A stretch of 35,620 nt of DNA from Rickettsia endosymbiont of Pseudomimeciton antennatum (GTDB taxonomy: Bacteria > Pseudomonadota > Alphaproteobacteria > Rickettsiales > Rickettsiaceae), in the NCBI GenBank assembly GCA_020881195.1, contig JAJIYL010000061.1:1-35620 (forward strand), read 5' to 3'. Position numbers and translations under genes: made by a program. Shown piece after piece: positions 25,901-34,660 of this stretch. Positions within the stretch are counted from its first letter, which is position 1. Each line of letters begins with the position of its first letter. The notes below the pieces were generated by a model. The model ran no database searches, was not told the origin of the DNA, and saw only the letters and a list, made by a program, of their open reading frames with translations.

Positions 25901-27132
25901 AACAAGCAAAGGTTAGCGAACAAAACGAACAATATGTTGAAGCTGCTAAGATCAAACGTGCTGAGTTACTATATGAAAAATCAGTTTCTATAAAATATTC
26001 TGTGCCAGATAATGTAGCAATAAAATATTTATCAAAACATCGTGGGATTGAAACGGTAGTAGCAAACTATCAGTTATGTCATGACTTTAGAATCAGTAAG
26101 ATGTGGGATAATACAAATAAACAATATTACCCGGCTTTACTTGCCTTTGCTCGAGATGGTAAAGGCAACATTACTGGCGGACAATCAATATATTTAAACC
26201 CAGAAACAAGTGCTAAAGCTGATATTGCAGTTAATAAACGTTCTTTTGGAAAAATTAGCGGTTCTTTTGTGGAAGTCCAACAAGCTACTTCAACAAACTC
26301 CAAAAATAATACACCCGTAGCTAACGTCACCATTATTGCAGAAGGAGTAGAAACAGCTTTAAGTTTACAAGAAGCTGGTATTAAAGGTAAAATTCTTTGC
26401 TCTCTTGGAGTAACTAATATCAAGAATTATCAACCACGGGCAAACGAGTGCATAATAATCGCTGCAGATAATGACGGTCAGAACGCACCATCAGTAAAAA
26501 CAATAACCATTGCTAAAGAAAGACTAGAACAGCAAGGTGCTATAGTTTCCATAGTTATGCCACCAGAAAAAGGTGATTTTAATGATGTTCTTAAAACTCA
26601 AAGCAAGGAAGCAATAAGAGAACTAATCGTACCCGAGATTGACAAATTAGCAATAGGTCACAAGCATAATGATATTAAATCTACTGAATTAGAAATTGCA
26701 AAATCATCAGATGCTGAGAATATCAATACATTACAGAAATTGCAAAATGAGCTAAAATCATTAGAAAAATTTGCAACAGCAGAAAATGTAAACACCGCTC
26801 TGCAAGTATATCAACAACAAAATATGGAAGCTTTTATCAACTATAGCCACAAGGTTTGTTCTAGAGCAATTGAGCAGAAGATAATAAATGATTTGGTAAC
26901 CATGCAGGACAAATTTAATCCTGATTATGACCTGGGTAATGTGAGGTTTTGTGATGTGGTAATATATGATTTCGAAGGCAAAAGTCATGCAATACCAGAA
27001 GATTATCTAGCAGCAATAGGCAAAGACAGTCAAGCAATGCAATATCTCAATCCAGAATCAATAATAGGTAAGGAAATAAAAAATGCTTATGAAGTACAAA
27101 AAAATCGAGAGCTATCAGTTAAACTAATTTAG
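22987..27132 (+). CDS. traA: TraA relaxase-helicase with C-terminal TOPRIM domain
   Basis: TraA of the Ti/RAGE type nicks oriT, stays attached to the strand and unwinds it for transfer. The 1381-residue protein has a MobA/MobL (MobQ) relaxase: candidate nucleophile Tyr25 in CCKGAYNAR and the metal-binding His pair in WHAHVLV (His138, His140). A RecD-like helicase follows: P-loop GRAGAGKS (368-375), VVDEAGM (437-443), LAGDERQLASV, TVYKGQGAS and YVEMTRH. From Met808 there is a primase-like part: a Trp/Gly-rich module (TLRWGKTGKLAMKITGSKAG...GGDLFTLVQ) and a TOPRIM domain with Glu1119 in IIAEGVETAL and Asp1161/Asp1163 in AADNDG, plus GDFNDVL. All catalytic residues are present. The C-terminal third, from about nt 25215, is repeated four times downstream. 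Confidence 0.9.
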   Translation: MAIQFARIEIVSRSKGGNSCCKGAYNARTIIKDQQTNITYNFTKKGENVYHTILLPEHVDKKFKDPKILMNEVERTEKRKNSQLLKDVVIALPDDKELSLEDRIAITHEIVDEMGWVKNGLGIQLDIHKPHEGEKNWHAHVLVTTRKFSKDGKTLGAKAADLNPQFKNTKGGKAFIIPGEEMIHEKAKEVINRYFIKLGLENRVDSIGTIPQEHIGSVRMRSLINKVVEYNEWRKIANVEIKKDADWIVNHITKYQAIFSKHDVTKLVEKEVTNVEIWKQLIEQVMSSYRLVQLYNPDDKETKYTTKEVREEELRLLRIASTVKEQVNYRKIDKLRRDIQVLNNVSEVQREALSSILLTNQGVRILRGRAGAGKSHVLGIAYKLATNYRQNVIGLAPTHKAASELKNKGYQECDTVKGFLFKLYNGKINLPYNSLLVVDEAGMVATLDYLELFKVARKYDCQVILAGDERQLASVERSGMFEVFAGKFGSYVLSDIRRQSQAWGREMAMCFATGNITDGIKLLEKNECLHFDHTLADSMSRLISDWHNSKFELQERLIITVRNKEVDALNQGIRKLLKEKNVLTGKEYRRTIFDEASGKRISENYMAGDRIVFKTSDKELQTKNGEFATLVNVSKDKFIVKTDKGQEITFNPADISFKHGYASTVYKGQGASIKDVYVLHNLAGNSRSSYVEMTRHVEKVGLYANIKTTGGIMSLISQLSRINDKLASINFLTIEDLVQHAQNKHQLKQTILEKTNDWLKSVAVNIGDRLHLNSQYYQIEGNIEPVAKVEEVLKQTAETLTNKEIITMNDNNNQINESQEVVSIGQQEGTESRNYSNHTNTSTPPRPYFDKKYVNDLNRQQEMHNLKQQMLLRTEGIAHSLLGTPNRYLSNTHTLRWGKTGKLAMKITGSKAGVWYDFSNDTGGDLFTLVQREKNCNFIQAKEYLRDMVGITNNYQNKANWLRDIDSDKFYKQAKVSEQNEQYVEAAKIKRAELLYEKSVSIKYSVPDNVAIKYLSKHRGIETVVANYQLCHDFRISKMWDNTNKQYYPALLAFARDGKGNITGGQSIYLNPETSAKADIAVNKRSFGKISGSFVEVQQATSTNSKNNTPVANVTIIAEGVETALSLQEAGIKGKILCSLGVTNIKNYQPRANECIIIAADNDGQNAPSVKTITIAKERLEQQGAIVSIVMPPEKGDFNDVLKTQSKEAIRELIVPEIDKLAIGHKHNDIKSTELEIAKSSDAENINTLQKLQNELKSLEKFATAENVNTALQVYQQQNMEAFINYSHKVCSRAIEQKIINDLVTMQDKFNPDYDLGNVRFCDVVIYDFEGKSHAIPEDYLAAIGKDSQAMQYLNPESIIGKEIKNAYEVQKNRELSVKLI

Positions 27133-27210
27133 AAATTATTAACAAAGGTAAACAGGCTAAGTGTGCCAACACTATTAATTGTATGAATTACACACTAAAT
27201 TTTAACAAGT

Positions 27211-27367
27211 TAAGTGATTGGCTTAAATCTGTAATTATAAATATTGGTAATAGTACACTTAAACCCGCAATATTACCAAACTAAAGGCAATATAGAGCCT
27301 GTAGTTAAAGTAGAAGAAGTACTAGAATGAACAATTGAAACATTAAAAGATTAAAGAGATTATTGTT
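27211..27367 (+). pseudogene. Decayed TraA linker, spacer 1
   Basis: Non-coding DNA between traA and TOPRIM copy 1 that still reads DWLKSVIINIGNS and EPVVKVEEVLE in broken frames, matching TraA DWLKSVAVNIGDR and EPVAKVEEVLK. Stops and frameshifts interrupt it. It shows that the duplicated unit began inside the traA helicase-TOPRIM linker. Confidence 0.8.
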
Positions 27368-29206
27368 ATGAACGATACTAATAAACAAACCAATGAATCG
27401 CAAGAAGTTATAGCCGCAGAGCAGCAAGGAGGGGTAAGAAATACTAACCCTCCTACCTATAATAATTCCTATTCTGAGAGGGAATATCAAAGTAACTTGA
27501 ATCACTTACCGAAGATGACTGACTTAAAGCAAAAACTCTTACTTAAAGCAAAAACTATAGCTACATTTCTCCTTGGTAAACCAAATGAATCTTTATCTAA
27601 CAGGCACACTTTATCTCAGGGAAAGAAAGAAGAAATATCAGTTGAGCAGGAGTATCAAAGTAACTTGAACAACTCACCGGAGATGATTGACTTAAAGCAA
27701 AAACTCTTATTTAGAGCAGAAAGCATAGCTACATCTCTCCTTGGTAAACCAAATGAATCTTTATCTAACAGCCACACTTTACGTTGGGGAAAGGAAGGAG
27801 AAATATCAATGATGATTGTAGGCGAGATAGCTGGCACCTGGTATAATGTTGAAGAAGGTACAAGAGGAGATTTGTTTGCCTTGGTACAAGAAAAGAAGAA
27901 TTATAACTTTGTTGAAGCTACAAAATATTTACAAGGTATGGTTGATCCTAGTAAAGATAGACCAGCTTTAGATGAGTTATATGAGTTAGATAAATTTGAC
28001 AAATACACCACAGAACAAGAACAAAAAGCAAAAGATGTTGAAACGACTAGGAGCAAACACGTTCAAACTCAATATAAGAACTCAACTCCTGTACAATATC
28101 TTGGAGATCATGTAGTAGGAAAATATTTATCAGAACATCGTGGAATTAAAACAGCAACCCATAAGCTAAGTTCTGATCTTAGAGGTGTTATGACGATGTG
28201 GGATAGTCCAAGCAAAATGTACCGCCCAGCCCTACTTGCCTTTGCACGAGATTGTAAAGGTACTATTACCGGTGTACAAGCAATATATTTAGATAAAGAT
28301 AATGCCTTTCTTTATAAACGTTACCTTGGTAAAATTAGTGGTTCCTTCGTAGAGATTCAAAAAGGTATGTCGACAGATTCTCAGGATAATGCATCTGCAA
28401 CTAACATCACTATTATCGCAGGAGCAGTAGAAAACGCTTTAAGCCTACAAGAAGCTGATGTTAAAGGTAAAATCCTATGTTCCCTTGGAGTTATTAATAT
28501 TGAGAACTATCAACCACAAGTAAATGAAAGTATCCTAATTGTTGCAGATAATTATGGTCCAGATTCATTATCACTAAGAACAGTAACCACTGCTAAAGCA
28601 AAACTAGAGCAACAAGGTGCTATAGTTTCTATAGTGATGCCACCAAAAAAAGGTGATTTTACTGATGTCCTTAAAACCCAAGGCAAAGAAGCAATACAAG
28701 AGATACTAGTACCAGAAATGGGCAAATTAGCAACTTATAGGCATGATAATATCAAATCTATGTTCCAGCAATTTCGAAATGAGATAAAATCATTAGAAAA
28801 ATTTGCAACAGAAGAAAATATACACACCGCTCTGTGTACATATAAACAAAAAAATATGGAAGCATTCATCAACTATAGCCACAAGGTTTGTTCTATAGGA
28901 ATTGAACAAAAAATAAAAAATGACTTACAATTCATGGAGAACAAATTTAATCCTGAGTATGACATAGGTGATGCAAGCCTTTGTGATTTGGTAATACACG
29001 ATTTTAAGGGCAAGAGTTATACAATGCCAGAAGATTATATACTAGCAATAGTCAAAGACAAGCAGGTAATGAAATATATCAACCCAGACTCAATAATAGG
29101 TAGGAACATACAACATGAATTAAGATGTATCACCGAAGTACAAAAAAATCAAGATAGAAGGTTTTCCCCTTTGCTTGTACCAAAATTTAGAAGGCTTAGT
29201 TCTTAA
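27368..29206 (+). CDS. TOPRIM paralog of the TraA C-terminus, copy 1 (active site lost)
   Basis: A 612-residue protein aligned with TraA from Met808 to its end. It starts MNDTNKQTNESQEV and keeps the Trp/Gly-rich module and the TOPRIM fold, but the key residues are changed: the catalytic Glu is Gly352 (IIAGAVENAL) and the acidic pair reads ADNYG (Asp394, Tyr396). Metal-dependent catalysis is therefore unlikely. A 168-bp in-frame tandem duplication (27481-27648 and 27649-27816) doubles the segment YQSNLN...LGKPNESLSN, adding about 56 residues. The C-terminus also departs from its relatives (RRFSPLLVPKF). AGAGATT about 8 bases before the ATG is a weak ribosome site. Confidence 0.75.
   Translation: MNDTNKQTNESQEVIAAEQQGGVRNTNPPTYNNSYSEREYQSNLNHLPKMTDLKQKLLLKAKTIATFLLGKPNESLSNRHTLSQGKKEEISVEQEYQSNLNNSPEMIDLKQKLLFRAESIATSLLGKPNESLSNSHTLRWGKEGEISMMIVGEIAGTWYNVEEGTRGDLFALVQEKKNYNFVEATKYLQGMVDPSKDRPALDELYELDKFDKYTTEQEQKAKDVETTRSKHVQTQYKNSTPVQYLGDHVVGKYLSEHRGIKTATHKLSSDLRGVMTMWDSPSKMYRPALLAFARDCKGTITGVQAIYLDKDNAFLYKRYLGKISGSFVEIQKGMSTDSQDNASATNITIIAGAVENALSLQEADVKGKILCSLGVINIENYQPQVNESILIVADNYGPDSLSLRTVTTAKAKLEQQGAIVSIVMPPKKGDFTDVLKTQGKEAIQEILVPEMGKLATYRHDNIKSMFQQFRNEIKSLEKFATEENIHTALCTYKQKNMEAFINYSHKVCSIGIEQKIKNDLQFMENKFNPEYDIGDASLCDLVIHDFKGKSYTMPEDYILAIVKDKQVMKYINPDSIIGRNIQHELRCITEVQKNQDRRFSPLLVPKFRRLSS
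27481..27816 (+). repeat. 168-bp in-frame tandem duplication in TOPRIM copy 1
   Basis: GGAATATCAAAGTAACTTGA at 27481 recurs as GGAGTATCAAAG... at 27649. The repeat covers 56 codons, including LLLKAKTIATFLLGKPNESL against LLFRAESIATSLLGKPNESL. The two halves have diverged somewhat, so this is not an assembly artefact of identical units. Confidence 0.8.
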
Positions 29207-29245
29207 GAAAGTGAATAGACTAAAACTATTGGTATCATAGATACA

Positions 29246-29418
29246 CAACTAACTATTTTGGAGAAAGTAGGAGATTGGCATATGTAATTTAAATATTGGT
29301 AATAGTATACTTAAAACCGCAATATTACCAAATTAAAGCCAATATAGAGCCTACAGTCAAAGTAGAAGAACTACTAGGATGAACAATTGAAACATTAACA
29401 AATAAAGAGATTATTGCT
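29246..29418 (+). pseudogene. Decayed TraA linker, spacer 2
   Basis: Matches the TraA linker from the QTILEK region on (AACTATTTTGGAGAAAG, then GATTGGC, then the NIGN and VEELL segments) but with stops and frame breaks. It lies between TOPRIM copies 1 and 2. Confidence 0.75.
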
Positions 29419-31062
29419 ATGAACGATACTAATAAACAAATTAATGAATCGCAAGAAGTTGTAGCTGTAGATCAGCAAGGAGGGGCAAGAAATACTAATC
29501 CTCCTAACTATAATAATTCTTATTCTGAGAGGGAGTATCAAAGTAACTTGAACAACCCACCGAAGATGGTTGACTTAAAGCAAAAACTTTTACTTAGAGC
29601 AGAAAGTATAGCTACATCTCTCCTTGGTGAACCAAATGAATATTTATCTAATAATCACACTTTACGTTGGGGAAAGAAAGGAGAAATATCAATGATGATT
29701 GTAGGCGAGAGAGCTGGCATCTGGTATGATATTAAAGAACGTAAAGGAGGAGATTTGTTTGCCTTGGTACAAAAAAAGAAGAATTGTAACTTTGTTGAAA
29801 CTATAAAATATTTACAAGGTATGGTTGATCCTAGTAAAGATAGAGCAACTTTAGATGAGTTATATGAGTTAGATAAATTTGACAAATACACCACAGAGCA
29901 AGAGCAAAAAGTAAAAGATGTTGAAACGACTAGGATCAAACACGTTCAAACTCAATATAAGAACTCAACTCCTGTACAATATCTTGGAAGTTATAATGCA
30001 GTAAGAAAATATTTATCAGAACGTTGTGGAATTAAAACAGCACCCTATCAACTAAGTCCTGATCTTAGAGGTGTTATGACAATGTGGGATAGTCCAAGCC
30101 AAATGTGCCATCCAGCCCTACTTGCATTTGCACGAGATTGTAAAGGTACTATTACCGGTGTACAAGCAATATATTTAGATAAAGATAATACCCTTGTTAA
30201 TAAACGTTGCCTTGGTAAAATTAGTGGTTCCTTCGTGGAAATTCAAAAAGATATGTCGACAGATTTTCTGGATAACGTATCTACAAATAACATCACCATT
30301 ATCACAGGAGGATTAGAAAATGCTCTTAGCCTACAAGAATTTGGTATTAACGGTAAAATCCTCTGTTCCCTTGGAGATATTAATATTAAGAACTATCAAC
30401 CACAAGTAAATGAATGTATCTTAATTGCTGCAGATCATAATAGGTTAGATGTATTCTCACTAAGAACAGTAACTGATGCTAAAGCAAAACTAGAGCAACA
30501 AGGGGCTATAGTTTCCATAGCGACACCACCAACAGCAGGTGATTTTAATTATGTTCTTAAAACTCAAGGCAAGGAAGCAATAAAAGAGATACTAGTACCA
30601 GAAATACGCAAATTAGCAGCTTATAAGCATAAAAATATCAACCCAATGTTACAGAAATTGCAAAATGAGCTAAAATCATTAGAAAAATTTGCAACCGCAG
30701 AAAATAGACACACCGCTCTGCAAATATATAAACAACAAAATATGGAAGCATTCGTCAACTATAGCCACAAGGTTTGTTCTATAGCAATTGAGCAGAAAAT
30801 AAAAAATGACTTATTAACTATGCGGAACAAATTTGATCCTGATTATGACCTGCGTGATATAAGGTTTTGCGATGTGGTAATACATGATTTTAATGGCAAA
30901 AGCCATTCAATACCAGAAGATTATCTAGTAGCAATAGTTAAAGACAAGCAAGTATTGCAATATGTCAATCCAGAAGCAATAATAGGCAGGCAAATACTAC
31001 ATGAATTAAGAAATACTCCCAAAGTACAAAAAAGTCAAGGTATATCAGTTAAACCAATTTAG
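29419..31062 (+). CDS. TOPRIM paralog of the TraA C-terminus, copy 2 (active site lost)
   Basis: A 547-residue paralog of TraA residues 808-1381, closest by eye to copy 1. The Trp/Gly-rich module (TLRWGKKGEISMMIVGERAG) and the C-terminal helical part are whole. In the TOPRIM domain the catalytic Glu is Gly297 (IITGGLENAL), AADNDG has become AADHNR (Asp339 kept, second Asp lost), and GDFND is GDFNY. It is the most altered active site of the four, yet the frame is open throughout, which argues for some retained role or for recent loss. Its weak ribosome site is AGAGATT. Confidence 0.75.
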   Translation: MNDTNKQINESQEVVAVDQQGGARNTNPPNYNNSYSEREYQSNLNNPPKMVDLKQKLLLRAESIATSLLGEPNEYLSNNHTLRWGKKGEISMMIVGERAGIWYDIKERKGGDLFALVQKKKNCNFVETIKYLQGMVDPSKDRATLDELYELDKFDKYTTEQEQKVKDVETTRIKHVQTQYKNSTPVQYLGSYNAVRKYLSERCGIKTAPYQLSPDLRGVMTMWDSPSQMCHPALLAFARDCKGTITGVQAIYLDKDNTLVNKRCLGKISGSFVEIQKDMSTDFLDNVSTNNITIITGGLENALSLQEFGINGKILCSLGDINIKNYQPQVNECILIAADHNRLDVFSLRTVTDAKAKLEQQGAIVSIATPPTAGDFNYVLKTQGKEAIKEILVPEIRKLAAYKHKNINPMLQKLQNELKSLEKFATAENRHTALQIYKQQNMEAFVNYSHKVCSIAIEQKIKNDLLTMRNKFDPDYDLRDIRFCDVVIHDFNGKSHSIPEDYLVAIVKDKQVLQYVNPEAIIGRQILHELRNTPKVQKSQGISVKPI

Positions 31063-31110
31063 AAATTGTTAAAAAGGTGAATAGAGTAAAACTATTGGTA
31101 CATAGATACA

Positions 31111-31292
31111 CAACTAACTAATTTTATAGAAAGCAGGTGATTGGCTTAAATATGTAGCCATAAATATTGGTGATAGATTACACTTAAACCCGCAATATTA
31201 CCAAATTAAAGCCAATATAGAGTCTACAGTCAAAGTAGAAGAACTACTAGGATGAACAATTGAAACATTAAAAGATTAAAGGGATTATTATT
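31111..31292 (+). pseudogene. Decayed TraA linker, spacer 3
   Basis: Carries GATTGGCTTAAATATGTAGC and NIGDRLHLN-type sequence from the TraA linker, with stops. It lies between TOPRIM copies 2 and 3. Confidence 0.75.
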
Positions 31293-33014
31293 ATGATTGA
31301 CACTAATAAACAAACCAATGAATCGCAAGAAGTTGTAGCCGTAGGTCAGCAAGGAGGTTCAAGAAATAGTAACCCTACTAGCTATTATAATACCTATAAT
31401 AATTCCTATTCTGAGAATAATTATCAAAGTAATTTGAATAGTCAACAAGAGATGACTAACTTAAAGCAACAACTTTTACTTAGAGCAGCAGGAATAGGTG
31501 TATCTCTCCTTGGTGAACCAAATAAACATTTATCTAGTAGAGATACTTTACGCTGGGAAAAGGATGGCAAAATAACCATGAAGATTGTAGGCAACAAAGC
31601 TGGGACTTGGTATGATTTTAGTGAAGGTAAAGGCGGAGATTTGTTTGCCTTGGTACAAAAGAAGAAGAATTGTAACTTTGTTCAAGCTAAAGAATATTTA
31701 CAAGATATGGTTGGTATGCCTAATAAAGATAAAGCAGCTTTAGATATTGAGTTAGATAAATTTTATAAACACACCATAGAGCAAGAGCAAAAAGCAAAAG
31801 ATGTTGAATTTGCTAAGCTCAAATTCGTTCAAGGTCAATATGAAAACTCATCTACTGTAAAACATTCTATACCAGATCATGTAGCAAGAACATATTTATC
31901 AGAACATCGTGGAATTAAAACGGTGCTAACAAACGATCAAATAAGCCCGGATATTAAAACTATTATGATGATGTGGGATAGCCCAAGCAAAAAACACTAC
32001 CCAGCCATACTTGCCTTTGCTCGAGATAGTAAAGGTACTCTTACTGGTGTACAAGCAATATATTTAGATCATAACACAGGCTATAAAGCTAATGTCCTTG
32101 TTGATAAACGTTGTTTTGGTAAAATTAGTGGTTCATTCGTAGAGATTCAAAAAAGTGTGTCAACAAATTCTCAAGATAATGTCCCTGCAGATAACGTCAC
32201 CATTATCGCAGAAGGGGTAGAAACCGCTTTGAGTATACAAGAAGCTGGTATTAACGGTAAAATCCTCTGTTCCCTTGGAGTTATGAACATCAAGAACTAT
32301 CAACCGCAATCAAATGAACGTATCTTAATTGCTGCAGATAATGATGGTTCAGATGCAGTATCACTAAGAACAGTGACCACTGCTAAAGCAAAACTAGAGC
32401 AAGAAGGTGCTATAGTTTCTATAGTGATGCCACCAAAAGAAGGTGATTTTAATGATGTTCTTAAAACTCAAGGCAAGGAAGCAATAAGAGAGATACTAGT
32501 ACCAGAGATTGACAAATTAGCAATAGGTTCTAAGCATAATGGTATCAAATCTACCGAATTAGAAATTGCAAAGTCATCATATGCCGAGAATATCAATATG
32601 TTACATAGATTTCAAAATGAACTAAAATCATTAGAAAAATTTGTAACAGCAGAAAATGTAAACACCGCTCTGCAAGTATATCAACAACAAAATATGGAAG
32701 CTTTTATCAACTATAGCCACAAGGTTTGTTCTACAGCAATTGAGCAGAAAATAACAACGGACTTACAAACCATGAAAAACAAATTTAATCCTGATTATGA
32801 CCTGGGTAATGTCAGATTTTGTGATGTGGTAATATATGATTTTAATGGCAAAAGCCATGCAACACCAGAAGATTATCTAGCAGCAATAGGCAAAGATAAT
32901 CAAGCAATGCAATATATTAACCCAGAATCAGTAATAGGTAAGGAAATAAAAAATGAATTAAAAAATGCCTATGAGGTACAAAAAAATCAAGGTATATCAG
33001 TTAAACCAATTTAG
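31293..33014 (+). CDS. TOPRIM paralog of the TraA C-terminus, copy 3 (active site kept)
   Basis: A 573-residue protein matching TraA 808-1381 almost end to end. It alone among the four copies keeps all TOPRIM residues: Glu307 in IIAEGVETAL, Asp349 and Asp351 in AADNDG, and GDFNDVL. The N-terminal module reads TLRWEKDGKITMKIVGNKAG...GGDLFALVQ. TOPRIM domains with this layout act in primases and topoisomerases; a free-standing primase-like protein could prime the transferred strand. It starts MIDTNKQTNESQEV where the others start MNDTNKQ, with AAGGGATT as a ribosome site about 8 bases before. It could be an active stand-alone version of the TraA tail. Confidence 0.8.
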   Translation: MIDTNKQTNESQEVVAVGQQGGSRNSNPTSYYNTYNNSYSENNYQSNLNSQQEMTNLKQQLLLRAAGIGVSLLGEPNKHLSSRDTLRWEKDGKITMKIVGNKAGTWYDFSEGKGGDLFALVQKKKNCNFVQAKEYLQDMVGMPNKDKAALDIELDKFYKHTIEQEQKAKDVEFAKLKFVQGQYENSSTVKHSIPDHVARTYLSEHRGIKTVLTNDQISPDIKTIMMMWDSPSKKHYPAILAFARDSKGTLTGVQAIYLDHNTGYKANVLVDKRCFGKISGSFVEIQKSVSTNSQDNVPADNVTIIAEGVETALSIQEAGINGKILCSLGVMNIKNYQPQSNERILIAADNDGSDAVSLRTVTTAKAKLEQEGAIVSIVMPPKEGDFNDVLKTQGKEAIREILVPEIDKLAIGSKHNGIKSTELEIAKSSYAENINMLHRFQNELKSLEKFVTAENVNTALQVYQQQNMEAFINYSHKVCSTAIEQKITTDLQTMKNKFNPDYDLGNVRFCDVVIYDFNGKSHATPEDYLAAIGKDNQAMQYINPESVIGKEIKNELKNAYEVQKNQGISVKPI

Positions 33015-33066
33015 AAATTGACTAAAAAGGTGAATAGACTAAAACTATTGGTATCATAGATATACA

Positions 33067-33187
33067 GCTAACTATTTTAGAGAAAGTAGGAAATTGGCTT
33101 AAATCTATAGCCATAAATATTGGTGATAGATTACACTTAAACCCGTAATATTACCAAATTGAAAGCTATATAGAGTCTGTAGCCAAA
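33067..33187 (+). pseudogene. Decayed TraA linker, spacer 4
   Basis: Contains AACTATTTTAGAGAAAG, AATTGGCTTAAATC and ATTGGTGATAGATTACACTT, the best preserved copy of the linker DNA. From 33188 the linker frame reopens and is continuous with TOPRIM copy 4. Confidence 0.75.
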
Positions 33188-34477
33188 ATGGGAGGAGTAT
33201 TAGAACAAACAAATGAAACCTTAAAAATTAAAAAGATTATTACTATGAATGATACTAATAAGCAAACCAATAAATTACCTCAAGGTACTGAAAAACGTAT
33301 GATCAAACGTGCTGTGTTACTATATGAAGAATCAAATTCTATACAATATAATTTCATGTCAGAGAGTAATCGAGTAGCACTAAGATATTTAGCAAAACAT
33401 CGTGGACTTGAAGTAGTAATAGAAAACTATAAGTTATGCAAGGACTTTGGAACCAGTAAGATATGGGATAGGACAAATAAACAATATTACCCGGTTTTAT
33501 TTGCCTTTGCTCGAAATGCTGAAGGTAAAATTACTGCAGGACAATCAATATATTTAGACTACAAAACAAGTGCTAAAGCTGACATTGCAGTTAATAAACG
33601 TCGTTTCGGAAAAATTAATGGTTCTTTTGTAGAAATTCAACAAGCTCCTTCAATAAATCCCAAGAACAATACACCTGCAGATAATAACATCACCATTATC
33701 GCAAAGGGAGTAGAAACAGCTTTAAGTTTACAAGAAGCTAGTATTAATGGTAAAATTCTCTGTGCCCTTGTAGTTAAGAACATCAAGAACTATCAGCCAC
33801 AACTAAATGAAGGTATCATAATTGCTGCAGATAATGATGGTTTAAATGCACTATCATTAAAAACAATCACCACCGCTAAAAAAAAATTGGAGCAGCAAGG
33901 TGCTATAGTTTCCATAGTGATGCCACCAGAAAAAGGTGACTTTAATGACGTTCTTAGAACCCAAAACAGGGAAGCAATAAGAGAGATAATAGTACCAGAG
34001 ATTGACAAGTTAGTAATAAAGGTAGAAATTGCAAAGTCATCAGATGCTGAGAATATCAATATGTTACAGAAATTCCAAAATGAGCTAAAATCATTAGAAA
34101 AATTTGTAACAGCAGAAAATGTAAACACCGCTCTGAAAATATATAAGCAACAAAATATGGAAACCTTCATCAACTATAGCCACAAAGTTTGTTCTACAGT
34201 AATTGAGCAGAGAATAACAAAGGACTTACAAACCATGAAAAACAAATTTGATCCTAACTATGATCTTGGTAATGTCAAGTTTTGTGATGTGGTAATATAT
34301 GATTTTAAGGGCAAAAGCCATGCAACACCAGAAGATTATCTAACAGCAATAGGCAAAGACAATCAAGCAATGCAATATATTAACCCAGAGTCAACAATAG
34401 GTAAGCAAATAAAAAATGAATTAAAAAACACCTCCGAAGTACAAAAAAATCATGGTATATCGGTTAAAGCAATTTAG
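33188..34477 (+). CDS. TOPRIM paralog of the TraA C-terminus, copy 4 (N-module deleted, Glu changed)
   Basis: A 429-residue paralog. From ATG 33188 the first 19 residues still match the TraA linker (VLEQTNETLKIKKIITM against VLKQTAETLTNKEIITM); the start matching the other copies is the ATG at 33245, so either may be used. About 150 residues, including the Trp/Gly-rich module, are deleted after NKQTNK. What follows resembles TraA itself (RAVLLYEESNSIQY against RAELLYEKSVSIKY) more than copies 1 and 2. In the TOPRIM domain the catalytic Glu is Lys173 (IIAKGVETAL), while Asp215 and Asp217 (AADNDG) and GDFNDVL remain. It is probably not catalytically active. Confidence 0.75.
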   Translation: MGGVLEQTNETLKIKKIITMNDTNKQTNKLPQGTEKRMIKRAVLLYEESNSIQYNFMSESNRVALRYLAKHRGLEVVIENYKLCKDFGTSKIWDRTNKQYYPVLFAFARNAEGKITAGQSIYLDYKTSAKADIAVNKRRFGKINGSFVEIQQAPSINPKNNTPADNNITIIAKGVETALSLQEASINGKILCALVVKNIKNYQPQLNEGIIIAADNDGLNALSLKTITTAKKKLEQQGAIVSIVMPPEKGDFNDVLRTQNREAIREIIVPEIDKLVIKVEIAKSSDAENINMLQKFQNELKSLEKFVTAENVNTALKIYKQQNMETFINYSHKVCSTVIEQRITKDLQTMKNKFDPNYDLGNVKFCDVVIYDFKGKSHATPEDYLTAIGKDNQAMQYINPESTIGKQIKNELKNTSEVQKNHGISVKAI

Positions 34478-34489
34478 AAATATGTATTT

Positions 34490-34653
34490 CAGGCTATCAG
34501 TTACAACATGAAATAGGAGTTATCCAGCATAGTATCTTAGGTATTTATCACCATGTATCACCACAACAACACTTGTAAGAATACGTTGATGAGTTCTGTT
34601 TAAGAGATAATTATGATATGTTTAATTTGTTGGTAAAACAAGCTGTTTTGTAA
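34490..34653 (+). pseudogene. Remnant of IS1595-family (ISXO2-like) transposase C-terminus
   Basis: One frame reads GYQLQHEIGVIQHSILGIYH, then HVSPQQHL, a stop, then EYVDEFCLRDNYD and FNLLVKQAVL to a stop at 34651-34653. The pattern GIYHHVS..HL..YVDEF..R is the end of ISXO2/IS1595 transposases. The in-frame stop and the missing front show that it is dead. Confidence 0.6.
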
Positions 34654-34660
34654 AATTGAA

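Noticed and set aside
25408..27132. Separate internal translation of the TraA TOPRIM part from Met808
   Set aside because: The start codon context matches the downstream copies, but there is no clear ribosome site, so it is only a possibility.
23584..30000. Several minus-strand frames of 60-98 codons inside traA and the TOPRIM copies
   Set aside because: They are antisense to well-supported genes, recur at the same place in each copy, and show no protein pattern of their own.
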